Below, piece by piece: positions 45,462-55,220 of a stretch of 64,000 nucleotides of DNA. This DNA is from Chrysopilus asiliformis (lineage: Eukaryota; Arthropoda; Insecta; Diptera; Rhagionidae), in contig OZ035960.1 in NCBI GenBank assembly GCA_964034945.1, positions 78,029,331 through 78,093,330 of the forward strand, given 5' to 3'. How positions within the stretch are numbered: the first letter of the stretch is position 1; each line of letters opens with the position of its first letter. The position numbers were made by a program, and so were the translations under genes. The notes below the pieces were generated by a model. The model saw only the letters and a list, made by a program, of their open reading frames with translations, did no database searches and was not told where the DNA came from.

Positions 45462-46101
45462 TGACCCCGTTCACATTGGTTGAAATAGTCCGCCTAATTC
45501 TGACAGAAACTGGCAACATTAGGGCAAGGTGAGGAAGTGGGACTGAGCCCCACTTCCTCACCTTGCCCTAACACAGGGACTACATTGACTCTAATTTCTG
45601 GTATACCAGCTGGTAAGCCTTTTAGTCGCAATCTGTCAAATTTGTTTGGTGGGCAAATTCTGGTAAAACAATTCAGTAGGCCAAATGTCAGTAAACAGTA
45701 AACAACAAATTATGGTGGCCAAAATATTCGCTTTAAAACGTCTGGAAAAGAATTAATCTACCCTGTGCCCTCTCAAATCGACTCTCTTGTAATATCTGCA
45801 TTCCATAAATTCCTTTTCTCGTAAAAAAATGATAAGCTCCCATATATCTTTTCTCGAAAATTTAGTTTCCGCCATTTTAATTTGCTCGCCTGTCAGAATC
45901 TGGTATACCAGCGCTGTCTACGAAAATGGTATACCAGCACTGTCTTACCAGAAAAACTGGTAAACCAGATTGGTCCACATTGGCTTTTTAGCAGACAGTT
46001 TTGCTGGTACACCAGAAATAAAAGTCAATGTAGTCCCTGTGTAATGTTGCCAGTTTCTGTCAGAATTAGGCGGACTATTTCAACCAATGTGAACGGGGTC
46101 A
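45462..46101. mobile_element. Perfect 80-bp-arm hairpin element, interrupted
   Basis: The left arm 45462-45541 starts TGACCCCGTTCACATTGG. The right arm is 45549-45571 plus 46045-46101. All 80 positions appear complementary once the insertion at 45572-46041 (with one TAA) is removed; the loop is 7 bases. No coding. Confidence 0.85.
45572..46041. mobile_element. TIR element with TAA duplication inside the hairpin
   Basis: 470 bp with ends CACAGGGACTACATTGACT and complement, flanked by TAA (45569-45571 and 46042-46044). Subterminal CTGGTATACCAG palindromes are repeated. PIF/Harbinger-type by the TAA site. Confidence 0.8.
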
Positions 46102-46500
46102 ATGAGCCTATTGTCGTGTTTCGTTTCTCGTCCAAAGGTTGATAAAATGTGTAAGAGTAGAAATAGATGATGCGAGGGTCGTACCGACTGGTGTTGGACC
46201 AGCGGCGGCTCTAGGGCGGTGCGAACGGTGCGACCGCACCGGGCGCCGTCAAGGGGGGGCGCCGAAATCAACCGAAACGCGACCGCCGCCACCGACTCGT
46301 TATTGACCGACAATTGAGAATGCATATTTAGACAACTATCAAAATTCAATGATACATGGCGGTTTTTATATAACATCAAAATAATTCCTGAAAAGTTCAT
46401 ATTGCAAAAAGCCTGTGCTGATTTGCAAATCAAGTTAACCGATGAGGATAAATGTGACGTGTCTGGTTGTGAATTGGTTGAGGAACTTATGAGTCTGAAC

Positions 46501-47099
46501 CAGTGTTCAAAACGCTCCCATTTGTAGTCTTTCGTTCTACTCCTAAGGAGGCTTTGAAAACAATGGAAAATAAAAATCACTCTCTAAAGAATGAAATTCG
46601 ACATTTCAGTAAAACACTCCCAAGAACGAGAACGAAATTATAGTTTTTACGTTCTTGCTCTTAGGAGTTTTATATTTGCATTTTGTTTTTACGTTCTTTG
46701 AGAACAGAACGTTAATACTGGGAGCGAAATATCGTTCTCTCACTATTAAAATACATATTTATATGTGTGTGTGCATCATACCAAAAAGCCATCGCTCGAG
46801 GCTTTCATTCATTTTTATGCGAGACCCACACACCGCTTTGAACAAGGAGCGAAAACTTAAATAGAAATCATTTCGTTCTTAACTTGGGAGGGAGAACGAA
46901 AAATATGCATAGCTCGTTCCGACTCCTAGCAACAGTACAGCGGAGCTGAAAATTTCACTCTTTACAGAACGATTGTGTTTGAAAATCATTTTCGTTCTCG
47001 AGAACGGGAGTCGGAAAACGCAGCAAGCGTTCTTGTCGTTGGGAGCGAAACTTTTAAGAGCGAAAAGAACGACAAAACAAAATAAAGTTTTGAACACTG
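46501..47099. mobile_element. hAT-type MITE inside the hAT relic
   Basis: Exact 8-bp duplication GTCTGAAC (46493-46500 and 47100-47107), ends CAGTGTTCAAAAC inverted, 599 bp. The interior is rich in GAACG/CGTTC words (subterminal transposase-binding style). The open frame 46973-47098 is an artefact. Confidence 0.88.
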
Positions 47100-47505
47100 G
47101 TCTGAACCCATTATTAAAGGATCTTCAATCAGCAGACCCGTTAAAAGTTCTTCGACTTATTAAACAAAATGATTGGCAGGATTTTTTTCCGAATGTGTGG
47201 GCAGCGCTACGTATCTTGTTGACTGTACCTGTAATTGTCGCTAAAGCGCCGTTGTCATTATGCAAGTTACTTGATTGCAAGTAGATAATTCAGCAACATT
47301 CCGCTACATTCAGCCATCCACACGCATCAAGTAGCTCTTGCAAGTAAAATTGACATCTGGACGAAAACATAACCTAAAATTTTCTGAGGAAATAAATCGC
47401 TACATTAAGTTTAACCTTAAATTGTGTTGTACGAAGATTTGTGTTTGTTTTGGCATTAGGCAGTCACAAAAGTCGGCAACCTTCTCCAGCGAAAACATAA
47501 AACAA

Positions 47506-48718
47506 CCCTGCAAACCTGGTTTCAGTGCTGAAAATTTTCAGCACTGAAAAAAGTAATGAAAATACTACTGAAAATTACTTCACTAAAACTCTTCCTGATT
47601 TTATACTATATTTTTTCTTTATGTGTATTGGTAAAATTTCACCGCTTAAAACACTACTGAAATAAGTACTTAGGTTTAAGTATATAAAAAGAGAAAGTAT
47701 TATGAAACCCAACTCTACAAATATTTTTATCTCCTTCTATGTATTTTCAGCCCTGATTTTCAGCACTTATTTCAGTGCTACTTTAAGTAGTTAAAATTTC
47801 GAAGTCTTTTCCAGCTAATCCAAGTCAAGTTTGCCATTCATGTGACAGATATCATTCGGTGCGTTACAATAATTATAAAAGTGTTTTGAGGCGGAAATAG
47901 AAGCTCTTTTTCCAATAAAAACAATTGAACAATTGAATAATTTGGAATCGCGGCTACTAAATAATGATTTCGCTACAAAACTGTTAAGTTGTAAACAGGT
48001 TTGAAAAAAAATTGAAATTTTAAAGTGTATTATAATATACAGGAGGTGATTCTGCGGCGCTTCAATGTTCAGCCGTCTCCTATACAAAGTGCCTTCCGCT
48101 TTCTGGTAACAGATGAACTTATAATTGAATTCAACTGGAAAGGCATTGCAGGGAAAAAATCATTAGAAGACAAAAAGATTTTTTCACATATTGTTTTTAG
48201 TAATTCATATAAACATAACATATTTTCAAATATTAATCAAATTTTAAACTAATTTCAGATGCTTGCGGTGGTCTTATTTCCAAACCGGCATATATAAAGA
48301 TACTCCAAAATTGCATAGGGAAATCCCACAACAGATTCCACCAAATTGGAAAATATATAAAAAAAAATTAAAATAAAAATATTTTCAAATTAAAATGCTT
48401 TCTTATTACGGCACAGGTGCTGAAAATGTTAACTAGTGAAAAATAGTACTGAAAATACTACTAATAAGAAGTGAAAAAGACTACTGAAAATATGACTTAA
48501 TTCATTACTGAATTCAGTAGTGAAAATCGGACATTTGTCTCTTTCTAACAACTGTCTTGGCTCCCTTGAAACATGAGATAGTCCACAAGTATGTGTTGGT
48601 GCGTATCAGAACAACTGCTCAAAATTTTCCCGATGCCCTATCTTTTTTCACTGCGATTTTAATGCTGAGTCCCACCACTTATTTCACTACTTATTTAAGT
48701 ACTTTCAGGTTATCAGGG
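47506..48718 (+). mobile_element. Innermost element (CCCTG ends) carrying a DUF4806-like split frame
   Basis: Approximate ends CCCTGCAAACCTG and, in complement, CCCTGATAACCTG. TACTGAAAAT/CAGCACTGAAA words are repeated many times near both ends, as in hAT-type subterminal repeats. No clean duplication found, so boundaries are approximate. Confidence 0.5.
47882..48198 (+). CDS. Two-exon fragment resembling DUF4806 domain
   Basis: Exon a (47882-47998) reads FEAEIEALFPIKTIEQLNNL, ESRLLNNDFATKLLSCKQ. A 44-bp GT/AG intron (47999-48042) is followed by exon b (48043-48198): EVILRRFNVQPSPIQSAFRF, LVTDELIIEFNWKGIAGKKS, LEDKKIFSHI. The order 'FP..t.e.l..LE..L.d' then 'v..il...tde.....nwkG..gKk.l.d..if' is that of the insect DUF4806 domain (function unknown). 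Phase is kept. No N-terminal start and no clear C-terminal exon; a further exon from 48260 is possible. Whether it is a transposon or a captured host protein is unknown. Confidence 0.45.
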
Positions 48719-48991
48719 AAAATGTATTTAAACACAAACATATAGAACTGCTACGTTTCAACACGCTTTTATGAGCATGTGTTGGAATCAAGTTGAAACA
48801 AAAGTAGGAATGCCGTCTACTTTGAATCAAGTTCATTTGTCAGCAACTAACACGTGCGACGTACACAACGTCAAATATCGTGCATGTACGACTACTTGAT
48901 TCAAGTAACTTGATCAATGACAACGACGCTTAAAGGAGAACGAAGTTTCAGTAAATTAAAACTTATAAAAACTTACCTACGTTCTACCATA

Positions 48992-49286
48992 GAATAAGGA
49001 ATATATAGAAAAAACTCTGCCGACCAATTTTTGACAAATTTCCCCTTCGAAGGGGGGAAAAATGTCCCTATCATTCACTAGCTACGGCCTAAAAGTTAAT
49101 TACTTTTAGACTAGGGAGCACGAAGCAGAGAGAACATTTTCTAATCATTTTCGTCGTATCTATGGAGGAATCGAATGGATAATTTTTTCCGTGTTACATC
49201 GACTCCTCTTGCTTCATCTCACAGTGGAAAATTTTTCTCTAAAAATTTGTTCTAAGAGTTTATTCTCTAGATTATTTGTTCTCTGA
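48992..49286. mobile_element. Third insertion in the hAT relic
   Basis: 295 bp separates LRST from CQERLSD of the transposase. The flanks TTCTACCATA (48982-48991) and TTCTACTATG (49287-49296) look like a 9-10-bp duplication with two changes. The ends AGAATAAGGAATAT / GATTATTTGTTCTCTGA are only weakly inverted. Superfamily uncertain. Confidence 0.5.
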
Positions 49287-50054
49287 TTCTACTATGTGTC
49301 AGGAAAGACTGTCAGATCTTGGAATTTTATCCATAGAAAATGCTATTGCCCAGGAGTTAAATTATTCCGACTTAATAAAAAAATTTGCAAGCACCAAAGC
49401 TATAAAGGTGGTCATCTAAATTTTTTTTATCAAATTGGTTGTCCTTTTATTTTTTTTTTAAATTTTCATTAGTGATTACTGTCTGCAGCAAAAAGTTTAA
49501 ATAAAAGTTGTCGAACAAAATATTAATTGTATTATTTCTCATCTGTAAAAGTTGTCGTCTCATATATACCATAGATATTTGGTCGTCTGATACTGTTTAT
49601 AGATGTAAAAAATTACATTCAATTTTGTCTCAATGTAAATTCTGTGTAGCAAAATGACGAGTAAGCAACTGCATAGAAGGAACACTAAAGTTTTGTATTT
49701 GGAGGGGCGCCACTTTGAGATCTCGCACCACCTAAAAATTTGGCTAGGACCGCCACTGTGTTGGACCGATATCGGGCCGACGGTCGTATACAACACGATA
49801 CGATTTACTTTCGATTTTGATCGAACAAATTTTTCTAATCAGTTTTTACTAGCAAATATCTCTCGAAGCACATAGGCCAACTGTTGTGAAATAATATCGT
49901 ATCGACCGACGGTCGCATGGCAGACCACAACGTACGACCATGCGATATCGGGCCCCACCGTCATTTCGTACGCATACACTTAACAGTTATCGCTTGCGAC
50001 AGCAAATCGGCCTTACAATTGTACCGACTATCGCATCATCTATTTCTACTCTAA

Positions 50055-50906
50055 GTCCGATATTACACTTGGCTTAAGTAAGCCGGCAACTTTTGGGCTT
50101 AATAAGCCAATGTGCTTACATTTGTGGCTTAAATAAGCCAATCCTGTTTGCATATGCTACAGAAGTTTACATATGTGTGTGTGGACTCAAACCATTGAAA
50201 TTGCTGCTGCTCATATACTTCCCAAGAGCTTTACCTGCTGGCGGTCAGAACGAAAATGATTTCTGCCTACTATTTTTCCCAAGCCGGTTCACACGCTTTG
50301 CATGTATGCAGATTGTCGATAAAGCAGGGTTTATACACAGCGAGTAACTCGCTGCAAGTAAAGAGAGGCAAGTAGTTTGCTTCGTTTACACGATGCAAGT
50401 AAATCGTTGCAAGTAGAATGACAGCCGAAGGAAAACATAACCTAAAATTTTCTGAGAAAAAATATCACGACTTTTTTTTGTGGAAAAATTTGCGAATTTC
50501 GACCTCAAACTGCTTGTTGCCGACGTGTTTTTTATATCCGTGTCGTTTTTTCCTTAAAATGTTACGACGTTTTCTGGCAAAGCAGCAAATATAAAATGAA
50601 CCGAAACACACACACATAAAACCACCTCTTGTCTACACGGTTCCATGTTGTTGTATTGGTTTTTACTTGCTAGAAAAATAGAATGGCTTTCTATTATTTT
50701 TGAGAGAGCAGCGAGTATTCTCACACATATGCGAGCGTCGCACACTAGCTCAAATCGCGTGTATTTACGTCTACTTGCAGCGAGTTACTTTCTTCGTCTA
50801 AACCCTGCTTAAGCCATGATTTCGAGTGGCAACTTTTCCCTCCTCAGTCGTTTCTCCCGAAAATCGGCTTAAGTAAGCCCGAAAGTTGCCGTGTGTAATA
50901 TCGCGC
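50055..50906. mobile_element. Harbinger-type element abutting the nest (TAA)
   Basis: The ends GTCCGATATTACAC and, in complement, GCGCGATATTACAC are inverted, with GGCTTAAGTAAGCC palindromes near both. Flanking TAA at 50052-50054 (shared with the preceding element) and 50907-50909. Contains MITE copy 2. Confidence 0.75.
50323..50809 (-). mobile_element. AGCAGGG MITE, copy 2 (TAA duplication)
   Basis: 487 bp, flanked by TAA at 50320-50322 and 50810-50812, reverse orientation and same length as copy 1 at 36983. Very high identity by eye, so both are recent insertions of the same source. Confidence 0.85.
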
Positions 50907-50909
50907 TAA

Positions 50910-51820
50910 GGCGAGTACGATTTGTCTTAACATTTGTGTAATGGCCCTTCGTTGTATTGAAATCAGGAAAATAGAATAAAAACCTTGTATCTAAAGGAAA
51001 GAAACAGGGGCTCAATCGCCGTATACGATTCGAAAGTACTTACGATACGATTTTAATTTCCAATTACGTTTTTAATCAGTATTTCGACGATACTTCGTAT
51101 CGAACAAATTGTTTTATCGATCCTAGCATAGATTGTAGTGAATTGTAGTGAACTTCCCTTTCGTGTCAAGTAGAGTGACTATATAACAATAGAGAGTGAC
51201 TATAGAACAACCGGTAACGGTTCGAAAATTTTCGAAAAGTTTCGGAATGTCTTTATTTTAGACTTGAACTACAATTAGGCTCACTTGCAATCGCATAAAA
51301 TTTTTGCGCTGGATTTCCGTTAAGTGCTTTTTCTCAGCTATTGCATTCATCGTGTCCGATAATTTAGCGTTCAAAATTTGCTCTGCGCTGTGGCATGAGC
51401 AGCGTTTTCGGACCAGCGGGCAGCAAAAGTTTTCCATTGGCTAAGAGCGAAATCATGACGTACTAAGAGCGGCGAAAAATTCTCGCTGCTTTTTTAGCGC
51501 TATTTCTATTTTTGCTGACACTACTTGAGCAGTAAATTTTGACAGATCATATTTTTCAGGTTGGAATATTGGCAACGCTAGTCAGAACACTAATGACTTC
51601 ATTGATTTTATCCAAATCCTCAATTACTGCAGACATTTTATGAACGAATAGATAAATTAACAAAATTTCACGAGAAAATCAAACAAACGAGGAATGTCAA
51701 ACTGATTTTACTGCGGATTCGTGCTGCTCCATTCCGTGATGGAAGTCAGCAAAACAAATTTTGCTGCCAAGGCAGTTTTGCTGCCGCAGCGAATGCTGCT
51801 TTATTCTGATTTGCGCTTAA
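50910..51820. other. Intergenic, unassigned
   Basis: Includes AGTGACTATA repeats (51174-51202) and a GCTGCT-rich tract near 51720-51800. No bounded element recognised. Confidence 0.35.
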
Positions 51821-52215
51821 AGGTAGCACCAGAAACATACGTCCGAGCGTCCGCCATGCGTCCGTCACGTTGACAGTTCGATGCGGTCAAAGTAAAATCA
51901 ACGGGCTGTGAGTACTCCCATAATAATGCGTTTGTCCGATGCGGCAACGCACCGCCACCGCATAGAGTAGGTCGACTTTCTACTTTTACATGCGGCAACA
52001 CACGGAAATGTCATTTCGCAAAAAAGTTTGTTTACGATTTAAGCAATTTAAGTATGGAACAAATTGAAAGTAATTGTTTCGACGATAAACTAATAGAAGA
52101 AGTGCAAAACAATGAGTTAACTCCAGATTCGTTGCCGCACCCAACTGTCACCGCATCGAACTGTCAGACGGACGCACGCATGACGGACGCATCGATGTAC
52201 GATTCAGGTTCTAGC
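51821..52215 (+). mobile_element. TIR element with MADF start fragment
   Basis: Flanked by TTAA (51817-51820 and 52216-52219). Imperfect ~70-bp inverted ends contain GCGTCCG-CATGCGTCCGT and GACAGTTCGATGCGG. From ATG 52054 the frame reads MEQIESNCFDDKLIEEVQNN, the opening helix of a MADF protein, and then runs into the right terminal repeat. A deletion derivative of a MADF-bearing transposon. Confidence 0.65.
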
Positions 52216-52219
52216 TTAA

Positions 52220-53445
52220 GTTTGAAGTGCAATTTTAATATTAAGGGCGGTTTTCACAATCTCCGGTTAAGAACTTTAGTGAAGAATTCCTTTTCACAAT
52301 ATGCGGTTAAGGTCAATGTGTCGGTTAATTATCTCTTAACCGGCGGTAAACTTAATCGGAAGAATTTCGTCCGGTTAGTGACTTAACCGTCGAATTGAAG
52401 GTTATGTTTGGTAATAAAAAGAAAACTGACGTGTAATAAAATTAATATTTTTAATAACATTTGGAATAAAAATATAATTAATTATGGCAAAAAGATCGAT
52501 GCGAATATTATTCATGTATAATCAATGCCAAACTATACCATAACAAGAAAATGCGTAAGTTAAATACAAGAAACATCGGTTATTTTTGTAAATTTTGCCA
52601 ATTCTTTTATCGAGACTGTCTTTTGTATTGTATGTTTCTTGTATTTCACTTACGCATTTTCTTGTTATGGTATAGTTTGGCATTGATTACAAATTTCAAA
52701 ATCCATTTATATATTCTATGTTTTAGAATCTAGAATTTTCGAAACAATTTGCTTGAAAATATGGCTAATATATTTTTCATTAGTAAGAAAAAGACTTCTT
52801 ATTTCATGGTTGGCTTGTAGTATCTATAAATTTATAAATCAAAATTTTGAATTATAAATCAAAATTTTCAAATTTATGTTATTGTAAACAGATAGACTGA
52901 ACCCGGATAAAAAAAAAGTTTTTGTAAAATATCGCCCGCTCAAAGTAGAATTTTTGATTTTTTTAAAATAAAAACCGCAAGTTTTATTAATTAAACAAAA
53001 AGTACACATCATATCAATAGTTTTCGCCATAAAGGACTCTTTTGTAATATAGTAAAAATGTAAAAGTCGATATATTCAAGAGTAACTAAATGTGAAAATC
53101 GGTTTTGCTAAATACGTGTTTAAAATATCCAGCTCTGTAGAAAATATCAAGCCGATGAAGCGCTGATCCTCAGACAATTTTATGTTCTTATTTAAAATCT
53201 ACATTTACTTGTAATGCAAAAAATTACATCGTACTTTCAGCAATAATCGAACTTTATTAAATACAAGTTCTTATAATTTAAAGTGGAAAACATTTTTATC
53301 GCTGGCTTGTGTCTCTTGGTCTATATGGAATTCCTCTATTTTTCAGTTCCCTAATTACTCCGTTAGATGCCTCGTGTAAATCGGTCTGAAAAATTAAAAA
53401 CCTTAGTAAAACTATTTAAATTAAAATTGTTTTAGTTTTCTTTAC
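52220..53445. repeat. Intergenic block between outward-facing element ends
   Basis: A second left end of the 51821 family (TTAA then GCTAGAACCTGAATCGTATG) starts at 53450 facing right. Between them, a GGTTAAG/CTTAACC-rich tract (52258-52392) and a hairpin at 52520-52688 (arms AATCAATGCCAAACTATACC onward, 56 bases each). The rest is unassigned. Confidence 0.5.
53296..53385 (-). CDS. Possible terminal exon of unknown gene
   Basis: After an acceptor-like TTTTTCAG the minus strand reads TDLHEASNGVIRELKNRGIP, YRPRDTSQR and then stops (TAA). The composition is protein-like and unlike its surroundings. No upstream exon was located and I do not recognise the family; chance remains possible. Confidence 0.25.
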   Translation of the reverse strand, partial: TDLHEASNGVIRELKNRGIPYRPRDTSQR

Positions 53446-53939
53446 TTAAGCTAGAACCTGAATCGTATGTCGATGCGTCCGTCATGCGTGCGTGCGTCCG
53501 GTTGACATTTTATTATTTCAGCGTTTGAAAATACTTGGCAGACTGGGTTTCGAAAATTTTTGGGTTATTTTGAATCCCAAAAGCTACAAATGCGACATAT
53601 TTCGTGAAATTTTCCGGCGACATTATATATTAGACCGCTTCGCACGTGTCATTAGAAGCACTTTAGAGCATGTCTTTTCAAGCACTCTATAGAATCGGCT
53701 TAGGTTCTCTACTTCATAAGTTATATCGATATGTGTCACACTAATAGTTCAGTGAAGTTCATTATATTTGGTTTGCGGGTTTTCATATTTGTGGTAAAGG
53801 TTTTATGAGATTGTGAGACATTTTCTCTAGGAAGTACTAATAAAAAAGTTATTGTTACAAAAGGTTCAAGTGAATTTGTTAAGAAAGGAGGCAGCGCGAG
53901 AGAAATAATTTCATCCGAAGACATAGTCGAAAGGCCATA

Positions 53940-53993
53940 ATGGCGGAAGAATTCGACGTAGAAGCCATGTTAGAGGCGCCGTACCGAAGACAT
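53940..53993 (+). CDS. RBM39: RBM39/Caper homologue, first coding exon
   Basis: ATG 53940 opens MAEEFDVEAMLEAPYRRH and ends exactly at a strong donor CAT/GTAAGT in phase 0. The sequence matches the highly conserved N-terminus of RBM39 (MADDIDIEAMLEAPYKK in mammals). RBM39/CAPER is a U2AF65-related nuclear protein with an RS-rich N-terminus and RRM domains acting in pre-mRNA splicing and transcription coactivation (family knowledge). No RS-rich or RRM exon is visible up to 64000, so the next firm exon is beyond the window, implying a first intron of up to 10 kb. Divergent to MON2. Confidence 0.8.
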
Positions 53994-54160
53994 GTAAGTC
54001 CAGAAAAATAGATATTTCATTGTTGTACAGATGAAAAGTAGCAGGAAACTCGTATATTGTTAAAGTTTTTGTCCTGCCACTTTACGTATTTTTATGATAA
54101 ATGGAAAAATTAGAATTAAGTTTGTTGGTCGGAACTCAATGTATCCTCGTTTTATTATAG

Positions 54161-54206
54161 ACAATGTTGAAAACTCAGCAACATCCATCGGCATCCAATC
54201 AGAGAG
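54161..54206 (+). CDS. RBM39: Tentative second exon of the RBM39 homologue
   Basis: A 46-bp stretch between an acceptor (TTTTATTATAG) and a donor (GTACTT), open in the phase set by exon 1 (TMLKTQQHPSASNQR). The region after exon 1 varies in this family, so similarity cannot confirm it. Could be an unspliced intron segment. Confidence 0.25.
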
Positions 54207-54883
54207 GTACTTAAAAATAAATGAAATTGAAATCTACCTGCTTATGAATTTCGTTTTCAAAAGGGTGTAATGTAAAATTGATAATATATATATCTATATC
54301 GTTATCGAGGTATAAATATGCAGCAGCTTACTCTGGATCAGAACAAAAAATTCGAGTATAATTTCAAAGGCGAACAATTACGGACGATGTTTCTGTTGCC
54401 ATTTGGCTTTTAAGTAGATTCAGTCGGCATTCGTTATTTAAATACAAACAGCAATGCATCTTTTTATGGTGTTTAATATTTCACGGTTTTCACAAAAAAA
54501 AAATCAGTTCCGTCGTTTTCAAGAATAAATTTCAGAGCAAGAATCAGGGCTTGTTTTGAGGAAATTTCAGGGCTTGTTTTGGGCAAATTTCAGGGCTTGT
54601 TTTGGCTAAGAGTTCAGTTTACCGCCCATTACGTCATATGTCTTTCATGTATAGGGAGGGACAAAGAGAAGTATGTCCTATCCGGAAAGTATTTTTAGCC
54701 GACGCTCTTTCCCCTTGCCACCTCCAGAGCCCCCAAAGATTGTATAAAACTTTTTTATGGAGGAAGTAGAGAGGTGTTTGGTACCTCAAATAAAAGATAA
54801 TAAAGAATAGATACCCGCTCCACAACCTTAGGGTACCCCTTACAAAAAAGGATTTCCAGTCAGCCAGTCTTCAAAACGCTTAA
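54207..54883. repeat. Presumed RBM39 intron with a 23-bp tandem repeat
   Basis: CAGGGCTTGTTTTGAGGAAA (23-bp unit) starts at 54545, 54568 and 54591. No other feature. Confidence 0.6.
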
Positions 54884-55220
54884 GGGGTTATGCTACCCAG
54901 GCGCGCTGAAAAATGAACCTTTTTTTGGGAATTTTTTTCTCGATTACTAACGAATGGATTAAAATGAAATTTTGAGGCTTTATTACACATGTATTGAGGT
55001 ATACAAAAATATATTTTTTTTTTTCAATTTTTGATACCAAATTTTTTTTTACTACGTTTACGGCGCCAATTTGTATCAAAAATAAAAAAAAAATATTTTG
55101 TATACCTTAATACATCTGTAATTAAGCCTTAAAATTTCATTTTAATCCATTCGTTAGTAATCGAGAAAAAAAATCCCCAAAAAAAGTTCATTTTTCAGCG
55201 CGCCTGGGTGGTATAACCCC
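54884..55220. mobile_element. Foldback element with ~150-bp arms
   Basis: The ends GGGGTTATGCTACCCAGGCG and complement are inverted; the arms run through GAAAAATGAAC and GATTACTAACGAATGG to a ~25-bp loop containing TTACGGCGCC. TTAA precedes (54880-54883) and TTTAA follows. TTAA-type (piggyBac-like) placement is likely but the right junction is imperfect. Confidence 0.7.

Larger units (their letters stand above)
47245..48930. mobile_element. AGC-type Harbinger element inside the hAT relic
   Basis: Flanked by TAA (47242-47244 and 48931-48933). The ends AGCGCCGTTGTCATT and, in complement, AGCGTCGTTGTCATT lead into AAGTTACTTGATTGCAAGTA, related to the AGCAGGG MITE. The shared internal word ACATAACCTAAAATTTTCTG confirms the family. 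Removing it restores the hAT frame. It contains a further insertion at about 47506-48718. Confidence 0.85.
46333..49419 (+). pseudogene. hAT transposase C-terminal fragments
   Basis: Four pieces in order: 46333-46500 (KACADLQIKLTDEDKCDVSG, ELVEELMSLN), 47108-47241 (LLKDLQSADPLKVLRLI, FFPNVWAALRILLTVPV), 48934-48991 (ERSFSKLKLIKTYLRST) and about 49288-49419 (CQERLSDLGILSIENAIAQE). They match the C-terminal dimerisation region of zf-MYM/TTF-type hAT transposases. Each gap coincides with an insertion bounded by a duplication. The catalytic N-terminal part is missing. Confidence 0.85.
46200..49758 (+). mobile_element. hAT transposon relic, with three insertions
   Basis: Exact 8-bp duplication TGTTGGAC (46192-46199 and 49759-49766). 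The ends CAGCGGCGGCTCTAG and, in complement, CAGTGGCGGTCCTAG are inverted. Only C-terminal pieces of the transposase survive, split by elements at 46501-47099, 47245-48930 and 48992-49286. Without these it is under 1 kb, so it was already internally deleted. Confidence 0.88.
46155..50051. mobile_element. Outer Harbinger-type element of a four-layer nest
   Basis: The ends GAGTAGAAATAGATGATGCG and complement are flanked by TAA (46152-46154 and 50052-50054). Without the hAT inside (46200-49758) it is about 340 bp, rich in GTCGTAC/CGATATCGGGCC motifs. No coding of its own. Confidence 0.75.

Noticed and set aside
46973..47284. 103-codon open frame taken as one gene
   Set aside because: Its first 42 codons are inside a MITE and its end is inside another element; only the middle (47108-47241) is hAT transposase.
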